Positions 30,201 through 38,304 of a stretch of DNA of 64,000 bases are shown in pieces. The position numbers were made by a program, and so were the translations under genes. Below the pieces are notes generated by a model. The model was not told the DNA's origin. It worked only from the letters and a program-made list of their open reading frames with translations, and did no database searches. Source of the DNA: Sulfuritalea hydrogenivorans sk43H (GTDB lineage Bacteria; Pseudomonadota; Gammaproteobacteria; Burkholderiales; Rhodocyclaceae); contig NZ_AP012547.1 of NCBI RefSeq assembly GCF_000828635.1, forward strand, positions 2,418,001 through 2,482,000. Direction: 5' to 3'. Position 1 is the stretch's first letter, and each line of letters opens with the position of its first letter.

Positions 30201-33200
30201 GACGCTGGTGTTGGTGACGGACTGCTCGGTCAGGGTGACGGCGTCGTTGCCGGCGGTGTCCTGAATCGCCGTGGCGTCATCCCCCACGGTTGGGTCGGTG
30301 TAGGTGACGGTTACTGCCTCGCCGTAGGCGACTGCCGCCGCCAGCGTCAGGGTAACGGTCCTAGCGGTGGCATCCACTACCACGGCAGTTGGATCAGCTT
30401 GTGCTGTGCCGTCGACGTTCACGATGAAATCACCGGCGACGGGCGCGTTGGCGGCGTCCAGCGCTTCGCTGTAGCTCAGCACCAGAGTGTCGCCGCTGAC
30501 GGTTGCGCCGGAGAACACCGGCGCGGCGACGTCGGCGGTGGTGTTGGTCACCGGGCGGTTTGCCACGCTGATGGCGTCGTTGCCAAGCGCATCCTGGATC
30601 GCCTCGGTGTCGTCGCCGGTGCTCGGGTCGACATAGCTCACGGTCACCGCCTGACCGTCGGTGACCGCTGTCGCCAGCGTCAGCGTGACGGTCCTCGCGG
30701 CGGCATCCACCACCACGTCGGTCGGTGCCGCTTGCGCGACGCCGTTGACCTTGACGGTGAAGGCATTGACCAGCGGAATGTTGCTCTCATCGAGTTCATT
30801 GCTGTAGGTCAGCACCAGGGTGTCGCCGCTGACGGTGGCGCCGGAAAGCAGCGGTGGCGTGTGGTTGCTCACCGGCTGGTTGCTCAGACTGACGGCGTCG
30901 CTGCCGATCGCGTTCTGGATCGCCGCCGCGTCATTGCCGGCGGTCGGATCGGCATAGCTGACGGTCACCGCCTGTCCGTTGGTGACCGCCGCCGCCAGCG
31001 TCAGCGTGACAGTTCTCGCAGCGGCATCGACCGCGACGGCGCTCGGTGCGGCTTGCGGTGTGCCGTTGACCTCGATGGTGAAGGCGTTGGCCGGCGGAAC
31101 GTGGGCCGCGTCGAGCGCGTCGCTGTAGTTCATCACCAGCGTGCTGCCAGTGACGGTGGCCGCGGAAAATACCGGGGGCGTTTCATTCGTCACCGACTGG
31201 TTTTCCACGGTGAAGGCGTCGTTGCCGGCGACGTCCTGGATCGCATCGGCGTCGTTGTCGGTGGTGGGGTCGGTGTAGCTCAGCTTGACTGTCTGCCCGC
31301 TCGTCACGGCGTCGGCCAGCGTCAGCGTGACGGTCCGGGCGGCGGAATCCACCGCGACATTGGTCGGCGCCACCGGGTCCGCGCCGCCGACCTTGACGGC
31401 GAAGGCTTCGGGTAGCGGAACGTTGCCCGCATCCAGCGCGTCGTTGTAGGTCAGCACCAGCGTATCGCCGTGAACCGTGGCGCTTTCGAGAATGGGCGTA
31501 TCGGCTGCGTTGTTGGTCACCGGCAGGTCCGTCACGCTGGCGGCATCGTTGCCGACCGCGTCCTGGATCGCATTGATGTCGTTGGCGGCGGAGGGGTCGG
31601 TGTAGCTCACGGTGATGCCGGTCTGGCCAAAAGTGATCGGCGTCGCCAGCGTGAGCATGACGGTTTTGGCGCTGGCATTGACCGTGAGGCCGGTCGGCGT
31701 CGCTTGCGCCACGCCGCCCACTTTGACGATGAAGGCGCCGGCCGGCGGGACGTGCGCGGCGTCGAGCGCTTCATCGCAATTCAGCACCAGATACTTTCCG
31801 TTCTCGGTGACGACCGCATTGGCGAACACCGGCGCGGCCGCGTCGGGCGTCTGGTTGGCCACCACCCGGTTGCCGATGCTGACGGCGTCGTTGAGGCCGC
31901 TGTCCTGAATGGCGTTCAGGTCGTTCGCGGCGCTCGGATCGGTGTAACCCACGGTCACCGTCTGGCCGTGGATGACCGGCGCCGCCAGCGTCAGCGTGAC
32001 CGTCCCGGCGTCGGCATCCACCACGACGCCGGTCGGTGCGGCTTGTGCCGTGTTGTTGACCTTGACAGTGAAGGCATCAAGCGGCGGAAGGTTGTTCTCG
32101 TCGAGGTCTCCGGCGTAGGTCATCACCAGCGTGCTGCCGGTCACCGTGGCGCTCTGGTACAGCGGGGCATCGGGGGTGTTGTTGGTGACCGCGAGGTTGG
32201 TCAAGGTGCTGGCGTCGTTGCCGGCCAGGTCCTGGATCGCGGCAAGGTCGTTGTCCTCGGTCGGGTCGGTGTAGCTCACGGTGATGCCGGTCTGGCCGTA
32301 GGTAACGGGCGACGCCAACGTCAAGGTGAGGGTTTTCGCGGCCGAATCGACCACGCCGGCAACCGGTGCGCCTTGTGCGATGCCGCCAACCCTGAAAGCG
32401 CTGGGCAGCGGCATGCTGGTCGCATCGAGCGCCTCGTTGTAGGTCAGCACCAGCGTCCTGCCGCTGACGGTGGCGCTGGAGAATACCGGGGCGACGGTAT
32501 CGACACTGATGGCGCGGGTACCGGCGCTGCCGGTGTTGCCGAGGACGTCGGTCTGGGTGGCGGACAGGGTTTCGGCGCCCTGCCCCATCGCGGTGAGGTC
32601 GGCGTCGGTGAGGGTGTAGCTCCAGGTGGTGCCGCTCACCGTGGCCGCGCGGGTGTTGCCGCCGATGCCCAAGTCGACCGTCGCACCGGTTTCGTTGGTG
32701 CCGGTGATGACGCTCTCGACTTCGTCGGCGTTGATGATGTTGTCGGCGGCGACGGCATTGATAGTCGGCGCTGGCGGGGCGGTGGCGCCCGCTCTGACGG
32801 TGTTGAGCACATCGTCGATGAAGTCGCTATCGACCACCGCCGCGCCGGCGATGACCGCGGACTGCCCTGCGGCCGAGAGGGTGCCGCTGGCACCGGTGAT
32901 GTCGATGGCGGCGACGAGGTTGTCGATGATGGCCTGGCTGTCGCCGCTGCTGGCGAAGTCGGCGCCGGACAAGGCGGCGAGGATGGCGCCGTATTTCTCC
33001 CCTGCGCTCATCCCGTCTGCCGCGTCGTAGCTGCCGCCATTGGTGGCGACGACGCTGGTGCCGGTAAGGTCGGTCAGGCCGAAGGCGGCGGCGACGGCGG
33101 CATTGGCGTTGGCCACCGCCGCGGCGTCGGCGAGGCCGCCGCTGCCGTCGGCGGCAAGGCCGGCCTTCTGTGCCGCAATGGTGGTCAGCGGGTTGATGTT

Positions 33201-33872
33201 GAGGGTGAAGGTGCCGCCGGTGACGACGCTGGTGGCCATGAGGTTGGCATTGAGGTCCTTGGGCACTCCCGTGGCTTCGTCGAGGTAGTCGTCGCCGCCA
33301 TTGGCATCCACCAGCCGGGCGATGACGATGCCGGTGTAGGCGCCGACATCGACGGTGAATTTACCGCTGGCGTCGAGCGTGGATTCGCCCAGCTTGGTCG
33401 TGCCGTTGGCGGCGTAGATTTCGACCTTGAGACCGCTGCCGGCAAGAACGGGGCCGGCGACGACGGTGCCGGTGATGATGTTATTGACGGCTGCCGCGAC
33501 GGCACTGCCGCCGCCACCACCGCCACCCGCCAGCGCAGCGCCGCCGAGGGCCATGCCGCCCAGCCCCAGTCCGCCGAGACCACCCGCCGCCGCGCCCGAC
33601 CCGGCGGCGGCCTCCCCCGCTGCCGGCGCACCGGATGCGCCCCCGGTGGTTTCGCCTGCCGCAGCCTCGGTGGCGACACCGGTATCGGCTTGTGCCAGTT
33701 GCATGGAGGCGTCGGACGTAGCGGATGTGGCGTCGCCTTCCGCCTGCGCTGTTGCTTGGCCATCGCCTTCGCTGACGTCGCGCATTTTGCGCTTGGCGCT
33801 CTTGACCGGTGAAGCCACGCCGTGGTTGTTGGCAATGGCGTTGATCAGGCCGTGGAGGTCGAAGTTGCCCAT
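27255..33872 (-). CDS. Giant SwmB-repeat surface protein exported by type I secretion
   Basis: 2205 residues, the last gene of the tolC-abc-hlyD operon and probably its cargo. Residues about 1-130 are acidic and Ala-rich with a Gly-rich stretch (about 94-125), recalling N-terminal modules of large RTX adhesins. Residues about 130-460 include a carboxypeptidase-regulatory-like strand domain and an Ig-like module. Seven repeats of about 100 residues follow (about 465-1190), each like 'ATVSGDTLVLTYSEALDAAN' plus 'ARTVTLTLA' and 'VTVSYTDP', the SwmB family (PF13753). Residues about 1405-1630 form an Ala-rich amphipathic helical region with 11-residue periodicity (FDTAKAVF, VYDVAHGLYD). The rest is strand-rich. 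There are no GGxGxDxUx RTX nonapeptides and no C-terminal RTX signal. The role is probably adhesion or a surface layer. AAGGAA precedes the ATG. Confidence 0.85.
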   Translation of the reverse strand: MGNFDLHGLINAIANNHGVASPVKSAKRKMRDVSEGDGQATAQAEGDATSATSDASMQLAQADTGVATEAAAGETTGGASGAPAAGEAAAGSGAAAGGLGGLGLGGMALGGAALAGGGGGGGSAVAAAVNNIITGTVVAGPVLAGSGLKVEIYAANGTTKLGESTLDASGKFTVDVGAYTGIVIARLVDANGGDDYLDEATGVPKDLNANLMATSVVTGGTFTLNINPLTTIAAQKAGLAADGSGGLADAAAVANANAAVAAAFGLTDLTGTSVVATNGGSYDAADGMSAGEKYGAILAALSGADFASSGDSQAIIDNLVAAIDITGASGTLSAAGQSAVIAGAAVVDSDFIDDVLNTVRAGATAPPAPTINAVAADNIINADEVESVITGTNETGATVDLGIGGNTRAATVSGTTWSYTLTDADLTAMGQGAETLSATQTDVLGNTGSAGTRAISVDTVAPVFSSATVSGRTLVLTYNEALDATSMPLPSAFRVGGIAQGAPVAGVVDSAAKTLTLTLASPVTYGQTGITVSYTDPTEDNDLAAIQDLAGNDASTLTNLAVTNNTPDAPLYQSATVTGSTLVMTYAGDLDENNLPPLDAFTVKVNNTAQAAPTGVVVDADAGTVTLTLAAPVIHGQTVTVGYTDPSAANDLNAIQDSGLNDAVSIGNRVVANQTPDAAAPVFANAVVTENGKYLVLNCDEALDAAHVPPAGAFIVKVGGVAQATPTGLTVNASAKTVMLTLATPITFGQTGITVSYTDPSAANDINAIQDAVGNDAASVTDLPVTNNAADTPILESATVHGDTLVLTYNDALDAGNVPLPEAFAVKVGGADPVAPTNVAVDSAARTVTLTLADAVTSGQTVKLSYTDPTTDNDADAIQDVAGNDAFTVENQSVTNETPPVFSAATVTGSTLVMNYSDALDAAHVPPANAFTIEVNGTPQAAPSAVAVDAAARTVTLTLAAAVTNGQAVTVSYADPTAGNDAAAIQNAIGSDAVSLSNQPVSNHTPPLLSGATVSGDTLVLTYSNELDESNIPLVNAFTVKVNGVAQAAPTDVVVDAAARTVTLTLATAVTDGQAVTVSYVDPSTGDDTEAIQDALGNDAISVANRPVTNTTADVAAPVFSGATVSGDTLVLSYSEALDAANAPVAGDFIVNVDGTAQADPTAVVVDATARTVTLTLAAAVAYGEAVTVTYTDPTVGDDATAIQDTAGNDAVTLTEQSVTNTSVNALAPTLSVVVSAGADVNAIVLTVTTGLNGAASADLIFDGLPGGAVVRNSAAVDVTAGVVNFDGSDTFTVEFPEDSDIHQNLLVTVTGKDAGGDPLGDNVHTIDLVYDVASSTEDLNFASANQNMWGNFNGYIGWHEYIPLLGDAPIVWNEATGEWDDAANPDYWRSGEFSVIDVDLDSSQVIEAAAIAASSVLDTAKAVFDVAAVAVDTVAKGIFDTAKAVFQTAENLYYFGARTVDAAVQATFQAAKGAYDVAHGLYDSASYLFHTVATGLHDAAWNAYASYDNWYHSLDGWGQFWNAAGHVANDIAWGIADVAYNVAVPIWDAAKYAFETTATGIYNTALAVYNAAAGVANSAAQVVFDGAKAVFATAEHVYNEVKQDIYDVAQGVYDLARDGVMAVLATINDKVEFDTALKVDSEVFAQVGLQVDFELDMGSVDADIDYQLTSATQYNKAADMLTITPTMTNMTTGDAVAFDTISPNAKFYAALLYDVGADFDVFIDGKLVVDNTTVYDLSPTSDGLAIQFPISTESFADSLSEMTGGDIEVGKMVLIDLDTTQLEPFEVPFVEALTQDILSIEIAIPTLETEGKAATYVPATADIWTTGTFEEQIGPFPYASVDFSEISSAFFNIINAKFDFSEEFMDQYGLDSLGDAATLAETVQDIATGLMANIWDTLDGEAEGVPIFVLDMTDETASSLLHLNLFTDDVMGNTTSANTGSLGFYAAYGESDPVVAVTVDLDAAYVAIVKAIAKAAASAVTAGAATTIHPVIDAIPSPYNLEFGVEQVLEIAAVPQATIDQITQWLNLGFTFEAADLDVTQAVNFSQDFTLSIDDMSYLVTLEDNTTHAFTANGTGALQISNAGSHDANHDGLITYTLDIVPTAMFSNDTEVGLSLGYQLDFLKGGFSAGAQLPLGELLGLTDADWLNIDFSAIDISMGPLLRVQGELDTLDVDVFESRFALDVGSASYAGAIDIGLVNHSVMV
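32763..32788 (+). repeat. Dispersed repeat copy 8 (inside adhesin gene)
   Basis: Perfect core GTCGGCGCTGGCG, with the 3' end diverged (GGGCGGTGGCG). On the coding strand it reads APPAPT, the same frame as copies 4 and 7. Confidence 0.45.
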
Positions 33873-33892
33873 GATGTGCTTCCTTTGATGGA

Positions 33893-33910
33893 ATTAGCGT
33901 TCCGTTAGCG
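33893..33910 (-). other. Second direct repeat of CGCTAA with 11-bp period (hlyD end)
   Basis: On the minus strand CGCTAAC, four bases, then CGCTAAT, the same heptamer and spacing as upstream of tolC. It overlaps the hlyD stop and lies 21 bp before the adhesin ATG. No -10 fits, so it may be coincidence. Confidence 0.3.
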
Positions 33911-35060
33911 ATTCGGCAAGAGTCTTGGTGATCGGTTTGGTGATGTAGGCGAGCACGCTCTGGCTGCCGGTGGTGATGTCCACCGTGGCGGTCATGCCGG
34001 GCTGGATCGCCACGGGCTTGCCGGAGTGCTCGCGGTTGCGGGTCGCCAGGGCGCTTTCGTCGATGCGGATGTGGACGCGGTAATACGCCTGGTCGCCGTG
34101 CTGGGTTTTCTCGAAGAGGGCGTCGGGGCTGATGTAGATGACTTGTCCGCGCAGGACGCCGTAGATGCTGTAGTCGAAGGCATCGAGCTTGACGGCGGCC
34201 GGCAGGCCCTTGCGGATGTAGGCGATGTCGGCGGGCTTGAGCTTGGCTTCGACCACCAGCGCGCTGCCGGTGGGCAGCAGTTCCATGATGACGTCGCCGG
34301 GGCGCACCTTGGCGCCGGGCGTGGTCAGCTGGATGTTGTTGACCACGCCGTCGGCGGGCGCCGTGATCTCGGTGCGCTCGAAGACGGCGGTGCGCTCGGC
34401 CAGCGCCTGCTGCTGGGTGGAGAGGTCTTCCTCGGCCTTGGTCATCTCGGCCTGGGCGTCCTGGAAGTATTTGTTGCGCCGGTTGGTGATCTGGCCCTTG
34501 AGGTCGGCCACCTGCTTCTGCAGGCGGATGACTTCGGCCTGGCCGATGTCGCCGGTGGCCAGCAACTTTTCGGAGAGCGTGAGTTCTTCGCGCACCAGCC
34601 CGAGGCTTTCCTGCAATGCGGCGACTTCGGCCCGGATCGCCCCCTGGCGGCGCTGGAAGAGTTCGGTCTGGTTCTGCACGAAAGCCGGATGGGCGCGCAC
34701 ATCCTCGGGGAAGGCAAGCGGGCGATTGAAGACTTCGGCCTGCAGGCGGATCAGCGCAGCCTTCAGCGCCGCCACCTTGCCCAGGCTGTCGCGCCAGGCG
34801 GCTTCGGCCTGGCTGCGGTCGAGCCGGGCGAGCACCTGCCCCTTCTTCACGTTTTCGCCTTCGCGCACCAGCAGGCTTTCAATGACACCGTCGTTGGCGG
34901 ACTGGATCACCTGGGTGCGCGAGGTGGCAATGACCTGCCCTTGGGCGCGGGCGATCTGGTCAAGCTCGGAGAAACCGGCCCAGGTGCCGAGGGTGGCGAC
35001 GATGACAAACACCAGAAGGATCAGCCAGCGGCTGCCCGGCGCGGGTTGAAGGAAGTTCAT
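33894..35060 (-). CDS. Type I secretion membrane-fusion protein (HlyD family)
   Basis: This 388-residue periplasmic adaptor bridges the ABC exporter and TolC. One N-terminal membrane helix (residues about 12-29, 'LILLVFVIVATLGTWAGF') is followed by a lipoyl half-motif ('SANDGVIESLLVREGENVKKGQVLARLD') and a long coiled coil (about 80-235). The second lipoyl half ('ITAPADGVVNNIQLTTPGAKVRPGDVIMELL') and beta-barrel region 'KPADIAYIRKGLPAAVKLDAFDYSIYGVL' complete it. The length is typical for HlyD/PrtE/LapC. Its start overlaps the ABC gene stop by four bases. Confidence 0.93.
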   Translation of the reverse strand: MNFLQPAPGSRWLILLVFVIVATLGTWAGFSELDQIARAQGQVIATSRTQVIQSANDGVIESLLVREGENVKKGQVLARLDRSQAEAAWRDSLGKVAALKAALIRLQAEVFNRPLAFPEDVRAHPAFVQNQTELFQRRQGAIRAEVAALQESLGLVREELTLSEKLLATGDIGQAEVIRLQKQVADLKGQITNRRNKYFQDAQAEMTKAEEDLSTQQQALAERTAVFERTEITAPADGVVNNIQLTTPGAKVRPGDVIMELLPTGSALVVEAKLKPADIAYIRKGLPAAVKLDAFDYSIYGVLRGQVIYISPDALFEKTQHGDQAYYRVHIRIDESALATRNREHSGKPVAIQPGMTATVDITTGSQSVLAYITKPITKTLAESLTER

Positions 35061-36820
35061 GGGGTCTCCTCCGGGTTGCCGGGGTGCGAGTCGGAGTGCG
35101 GGCGAGCCTGGGCGGCGCTCTGACGCAGCCGCTCAAGCACGGCCGCCTTCGGGCCGTCGATGACGCCGCCACCCGGCAGCAGGACGATGAAGCGGTCGAC
35201 CAGACCGAGCAGGACCGGCTTATGGGTGACGAGGATCAGCGTTTGCGCCGGGGCGATGGCCTGGCGCAATGCCGCAAGGCTCTTTTGCTCGGTGGCCTCG
35301 TCCATGGCGGCAGTGGGTTCGTCGAGCAGCCACGCGGCGGGACGGGAGAGCAGGAGCCGGGTAAGCGCGACGAGCTGCTTCTGCCCACCCGATACGCCCT
35401 TGCCGCCTTCGAAGATGGGCATGTCCAGCCCCTGCGGATGGCTGGCGATGAGTTGATCCAGGCCGATGCCGCGACTGGTGTCGAGCAGAGCGGACTCGCC
35501 GACATCGCCGAGTCCGACCATGAGGTTGTCGCGCAAGCTTCCGGCCAGCAGCTTTACGTCCTGCGGCAGATAACCCAGGCGCGCGGACAAGCGGGCGCGG
35601 TCGATTTGCTGGATGTCCAGGCCGTCGAGCAGCACCTGCCCTTCGCCCGGCGCGAAGAGGCCGGCCATGATCTTGAGCAGGGTGGATTTGCCCGCTCCGA
35701 CGGGGCCGAGGATGGCGACTTTCTCGCCGGGGCGGATCAGGGTGAGCGGCAGGCTCAGGGGGCGCGGGCGACCGGGGTAAGCGAACTTGAGGTTATCGAT
35801 GCGCCATTCGCCGTGGATCTGCTCGGGGCTCAGGGGCCGCGCCACGGCATGGTTGTCGCCTTGCAGGGCGAAGACTTTTTCCAGGCTGTCGAGGGCGGAG
35901 CGGGCATGCGCCCACTGCACGATGAGTCCGGGCAATGCGGCGATCGGCCCGAGCACGCGCCCGGAGAGGATGGCGCAGGCGATCAGCCCGCCCATGGTGA
36001 GGTCGGTGCTGGTGGAGGCGATCCAGGCGCCGATGGCGACCAGCAGGATGTAGCTGGCCTGCTGCATGAAGGCGGCGAGATAGGTGGCCTGCTCGCTGTA
36101 ACGCTGGATCTGCACGTCGTCGTCCACGGCCTGGCGGCTGAGCGTGTTCCAGCGCTCGAGCTGCCGCGCGCCGGCGCCGGCGGCCTTGATGCTTTCCGCG
36201 CTTTCGACGGTTTCGACCAGCAGGCCGAGTTTGCGGTTGGCGGCGGCATTGCCGGATTCGGCATGGCGGGCGATGCGCTGGCGATAGAGCAGGCCGATGG
36301 CGAGCGCCAGCGCGAAAAAGACCACCGGGATGGCGGCCATCTTCACCCCGGCCAGCAGCGCGATGACGGCGAGGAAGATCAGCGCGAAGGGCGTATCGAC
36401 GACGAGGTAGAGGGTGGCCGAGGAGGCGAACCGCCGGATCATTTCGTAACTGCGCAACTGGGCGGAGAGCGTGCCGACGCTGGCCGGGAACTGATCCATG
36501 CGGATGCCCAGCAGCCGGGCGAAGATGGCGTCGGAGAGTTCGAGGTCCATGCCCTTGACGCCGGACTCCAGCACATGGGCGCGGGCAAACTTGACGATGA
36601 GTTCGAGCACGATGGCGATGAGCACGCCGACGGTCAGGACCAACAGCGTGGAGATGCCCTGGGTGGGAATCACACGGTCGTACACCTGCATGCTGTAGAG
36701 GGCGGCCGCCAGGGCGAGCAGATTGGCCAGCAAGGATGCCGCCGCGGCCTGGACGAAGATGTCCTTGCGCGCCAGCAGCGCGTTCCTGAACAGGGCGTAG
36801 GCGGTATGGGCGGTGGTCAC
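35057..36820 (-). CDS. Type I secretion ABC transporter (permease-ATPase)
   Basis: This 587-residue half-transporter has an N-terminal membrane domain (helices at about 20-45, 55-75, 155-200 and 260-300) and an ATPase domain. Walker A is GPVGAGKST near residue 371, the signature is VSGGQKQLVAL and Walker B is AWLLDEPTAAMDE. No C39 peptidase or C39-like domain precedes the membrane part, so it is of the short PrtD/HlyB-without-C39 type, unlike LapB-type adhesin exporters. It should export the giant protein encoded at the end of the operon. ATP hydrolysis drives one-step export through HlyD and TolC. Confidence 0.93.
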   Translation of the reverse strand: MTTAHTAYALFRNALLARKDIFVQAAAASLLANLLALAAALYSMQVYDRVIPTQGISTLLVLTVGVLIAIVLELIVKFARAHVLESGVKGMDLELSDAIFARLLGIRMDQFPASVGTLSAQLRSYEMIRRFASSATLYLVVDTPFALIFLAVIALLAGVKMAAIPVVFFALALAIGLLYRQRIARHAESGNAAANRKLGLLVETVESAESIKAAGAGARQLERWNTLSRQAVDDDVQIQRYSEQATYLAAFMQQASYILLVAIGAWIASTSTDLTMGGLIACAILSGRVLGPIAALPGLIVQWAHARSALDSLEKVFALQGDNHAVARPLSPEQIHGEWRIDNLKFAYPGRPRPLSLPLTLIRPGEKVAILGPVGAGKSTLLKIMAGLFAPGEGQVLLDGLDIQQIDRARLSARLGYLPQDVKLLAGSLRDNLMVGLGDVGESALLDTSRGIGLDQLIASHPQGLDMPIFEGGKGVSGGQKQLVALTRLLLSRPAAWLLDEPTAAMDEATEQKSLAALRQAIAPAQTLILVTHKPVLLGLVDRFIVLLPGGGVIDGPKAAVLERLRQSAAQARPHSDSHPGNPEETP

Positions 36821-38169
36821 AGCATTTCCCCGATGTGCAGGCGCAAGCGGGCGCGCGCGGCGACCAGTTGGGCTTCGACGTCGGCCAGCGCCGTCTGTGC
36901 CTGGATCAGTTCGCGCGCGGCATTGATGACATCCAGCCAGTTGCGCTTGCCGGCGACGAAGAGGCGGTCATAGGAGGCCAACACCTCGGCGCTGGCCTTG
37001 AGGGTGCGCTGGAAGTGCCGCTTGCGGTCGCTGCCGGCCAGATGCTCTTCGTAGTCGGTGGTGATGGTTTCGGTCAGGTCGCGGCGGGCGGCGTCGAGGT
37101 TTTCGCGCAGGCCGATGATGCGGGCTTCCGCCGCGTCGATGTTGGCGCCGGCGGAGAGGCCGGCGCCGGGCGTGTATTCGAGGACCAGCATGACGCGGCT
37201 GTCGTTGGCGGTGATGCCGGTAGCGGGCGCGTTGCCGCGCTGGTGCTGGGCGCGCAGGCTCAGGGTCGGCCACAGCGCGGCGCGCCGCTGCTGCGTTTCG
37301 TGCCGGGCGGTTTCGATATCGGATTCGAGGCGCTTGAGCGCGGCGGAGCGGGCGAAGGCCTGCGCGACGAGCGCGTCGAGGCCGGGCAGCGGAATGTCGA
37401 CGCCGGCGACCGCATCCGCGACGACGAGGTCTTGCGCGCGCAAGGGCTGCCCGATCATTTGTGCGAGCCGGGCCAGCGCGCTGCGCTCGGCCGAGCGTGC
37501 GGCGGCAAGGTCGCCCTGCGTTTGCGCCAGGCGCGCCGCGACCAGTTCGCGATCGACCTGGCCGGAGGCGCCGCCCTGGATACGCCGACTGACGCTCTCG
37601 GCATAGACATTGAGCAGAGCGACGCCCTTGTCCAGCGCCTCGCCGCGTCCGCGCGCCTGCACCCATGCCGCCCAGGCGGCCGTAACGCGCAGGGCCAGCG
37701 TGTATTGGGTGTCGTTGACCGATACCCGCGTGGCATTCTCGCGCGACTGGGCGGCGTCCAGCCCGGCATCGAGCCGGCCGCCCGCCCACAGCGGCTGTTG
37801 CAGCGTCAGGACGGTGGTGGACTCGCCCTTGTCCTGCAGCAACTGAACCGACGGGGTCGGGAAATACTGCGCGCGCGCCGCATCGACTTCCGCTTGCGTG
37901 GCCTTGACTTCGGCATGACGGGCGGCAATGCCGGGGTGATGCCGGATGGTCCGGGCGATGAGTCCGTCGAGGCTGTAGGGCGGCGTGGCGTGGGCGGTGG
38001 CGATTCCCAGCAGCGCCAGGCAGACAGGCAGCAGCACAACGCGGCGAACCGTCCGTTCACAACCGGTGCCTCCGGCAAACCGCCAGTCGCCGTCTCGCCA
38101 GCGCCGACTCTTGCCGGTTCCGCTTGCAACTCCGTGAAATTCCTTTTGCATTGCCTGCACCATGAACAA
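36817..38169 (-). CDS. TolC-family outer-membrane efflux protein
   Basis: The protein is up to 450 residues and is the outer-membrane channel of the type I system. The hydrophobic signal segment 'RRVVLLPVCLALLGIATAHA' lies 46 residues into the longest frame, so the start is uncertain. The earliest ATG gives an N-terminal tail, and part of that tail (KSRRWRDGDW) is encoded by the dispersed repeat. A later in-frame ATG at 38151 exists. The mature part shows the long helical TolC repeat pattern ('AARHAEVKATQAEVDAARAQYFPT', 'EAARRDLTETITTDYEEH'). The stop overlaps the ABC gene start. The operon order is tolC, ABC, HlyD, cargo. Confidence 0.87.
   Translation of the reverse strand: MFMVQAMQKEFHGVASGTGKSRRWRDGDWRFAGGTGCERTVRRVVLLPVCLALLGIATAHATPPYSLDGLIARTIRHHPGIAARHAEVKATQAEVDAARAQYFPTPSVQLLQDKGESTTVLTLQQPLWAGGRLDAGLDAAQSRENATRVSVNDTQYTLALRVTAAWAAWVQARGRGEALDKGVALLNVYAESVSRRIQGGASGQVDRELVAARLAQTQGDLAAARSAERSALARLAQMIGQPLRAQDLVVADAVAGVDIPLPGLDALVAQAFARSAALKRLESDIETARHETQQRRAALWPTLSLRAQHQRGNAPATGITANDSRVMLVLEYTPGAGLSAGANIDAAEARIIGLRENLDAARRDLTETITTDYEEHLAGSDRKRHFQRTLKASAEVLASYDRLFVAGKRNWLDVINAARELIQAQTALADVEAQLVAARARLRLHIGEML
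38086..38111 (-). repeat. Dispersed repeat copy 9 (5' end of tolC gene)
   Basis: Perfect core and full ACGGCGAC end, so a good copy. In the tolC frame it encodes SRRWRDGD just before the signal sequence. Confidence 0.75.
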
Positions 38170-38229
38170 TGTGCGCCAACCAAGCGGGTTGTTTATCGAT
38201 TCCGATCGTCCTCCGCTGGCGTTGGCTCC

Positions 38230-38235
38230 TATAAT
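38230..38235 (+). promoter_or_regulatory. Putative -10 box (TATAAT) for the regulator gene
   Basis: Perfect TATAAT about 70 bp before the regulator ATG. No good -35 is found 17 bp upstream, as is common at activated promoters. On the minus strand the same bases give a TATAGG that could serve tolC. Confidence 0.5.
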
Positions 38236-38245
38236 TGCGTACAGC

Positions 38246-38266
38246 CGTTAGCGGATCGTTAGCGGA
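38246..38266. promoter_or_regulatory. Tandem direct repeat CGTTAGCGGA, 11-bp period (putative SARP operator)
   Basis: CGTTAGCGGA occurs twice with one base between, a period of 11 bp. SARP activators bind heptameric direct repeats spaced by one helical turn upstream of a -10. Here the pair sits 10-13 bp from TATAGG/AATTAT of the tolC strand. The SARP-like regulator is encoded next door. Confidence 0.6.
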
Positions 38267-38283
38267 GCCCGAAGGGCTTTTTT
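38266..38283 (+). terminator. Intrinsic terminator in the regulator's 5' leader
   Basis: AGCCC, loop GAA, GGGCT and six T residues, 22 bp before the regulator ATG and downstream of its TATAAT. No plus-strand gene ends here, so it may be a leader attenuator. Confidence 0.6.
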
Positions 38284-38304
38284 GCCGCCACATTCACAAC
38301 AACG

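Noticed and set aside
31470-33812. Long plus-strand open frame of about 780 codons across the adhesin gene
   Set aside because: It is antisense to the adhesin, has low-complexity Gly/Arg/Val-rich composition typical of a GC-rich shadow frame, and no family resemblance. The adhesin frame has clear SwmB repeats.
27255-33872. CRISPR-like array from the repeated adhesin DNA
   Set aside because: Units are about 300 bp, diverged and coding, with no spacers.
27255-33872. RTX adhesin annotation for the T1SS cargo
   Set aside because: No GGxGxDxUx nonapeptides are seen in the C-terminal region.
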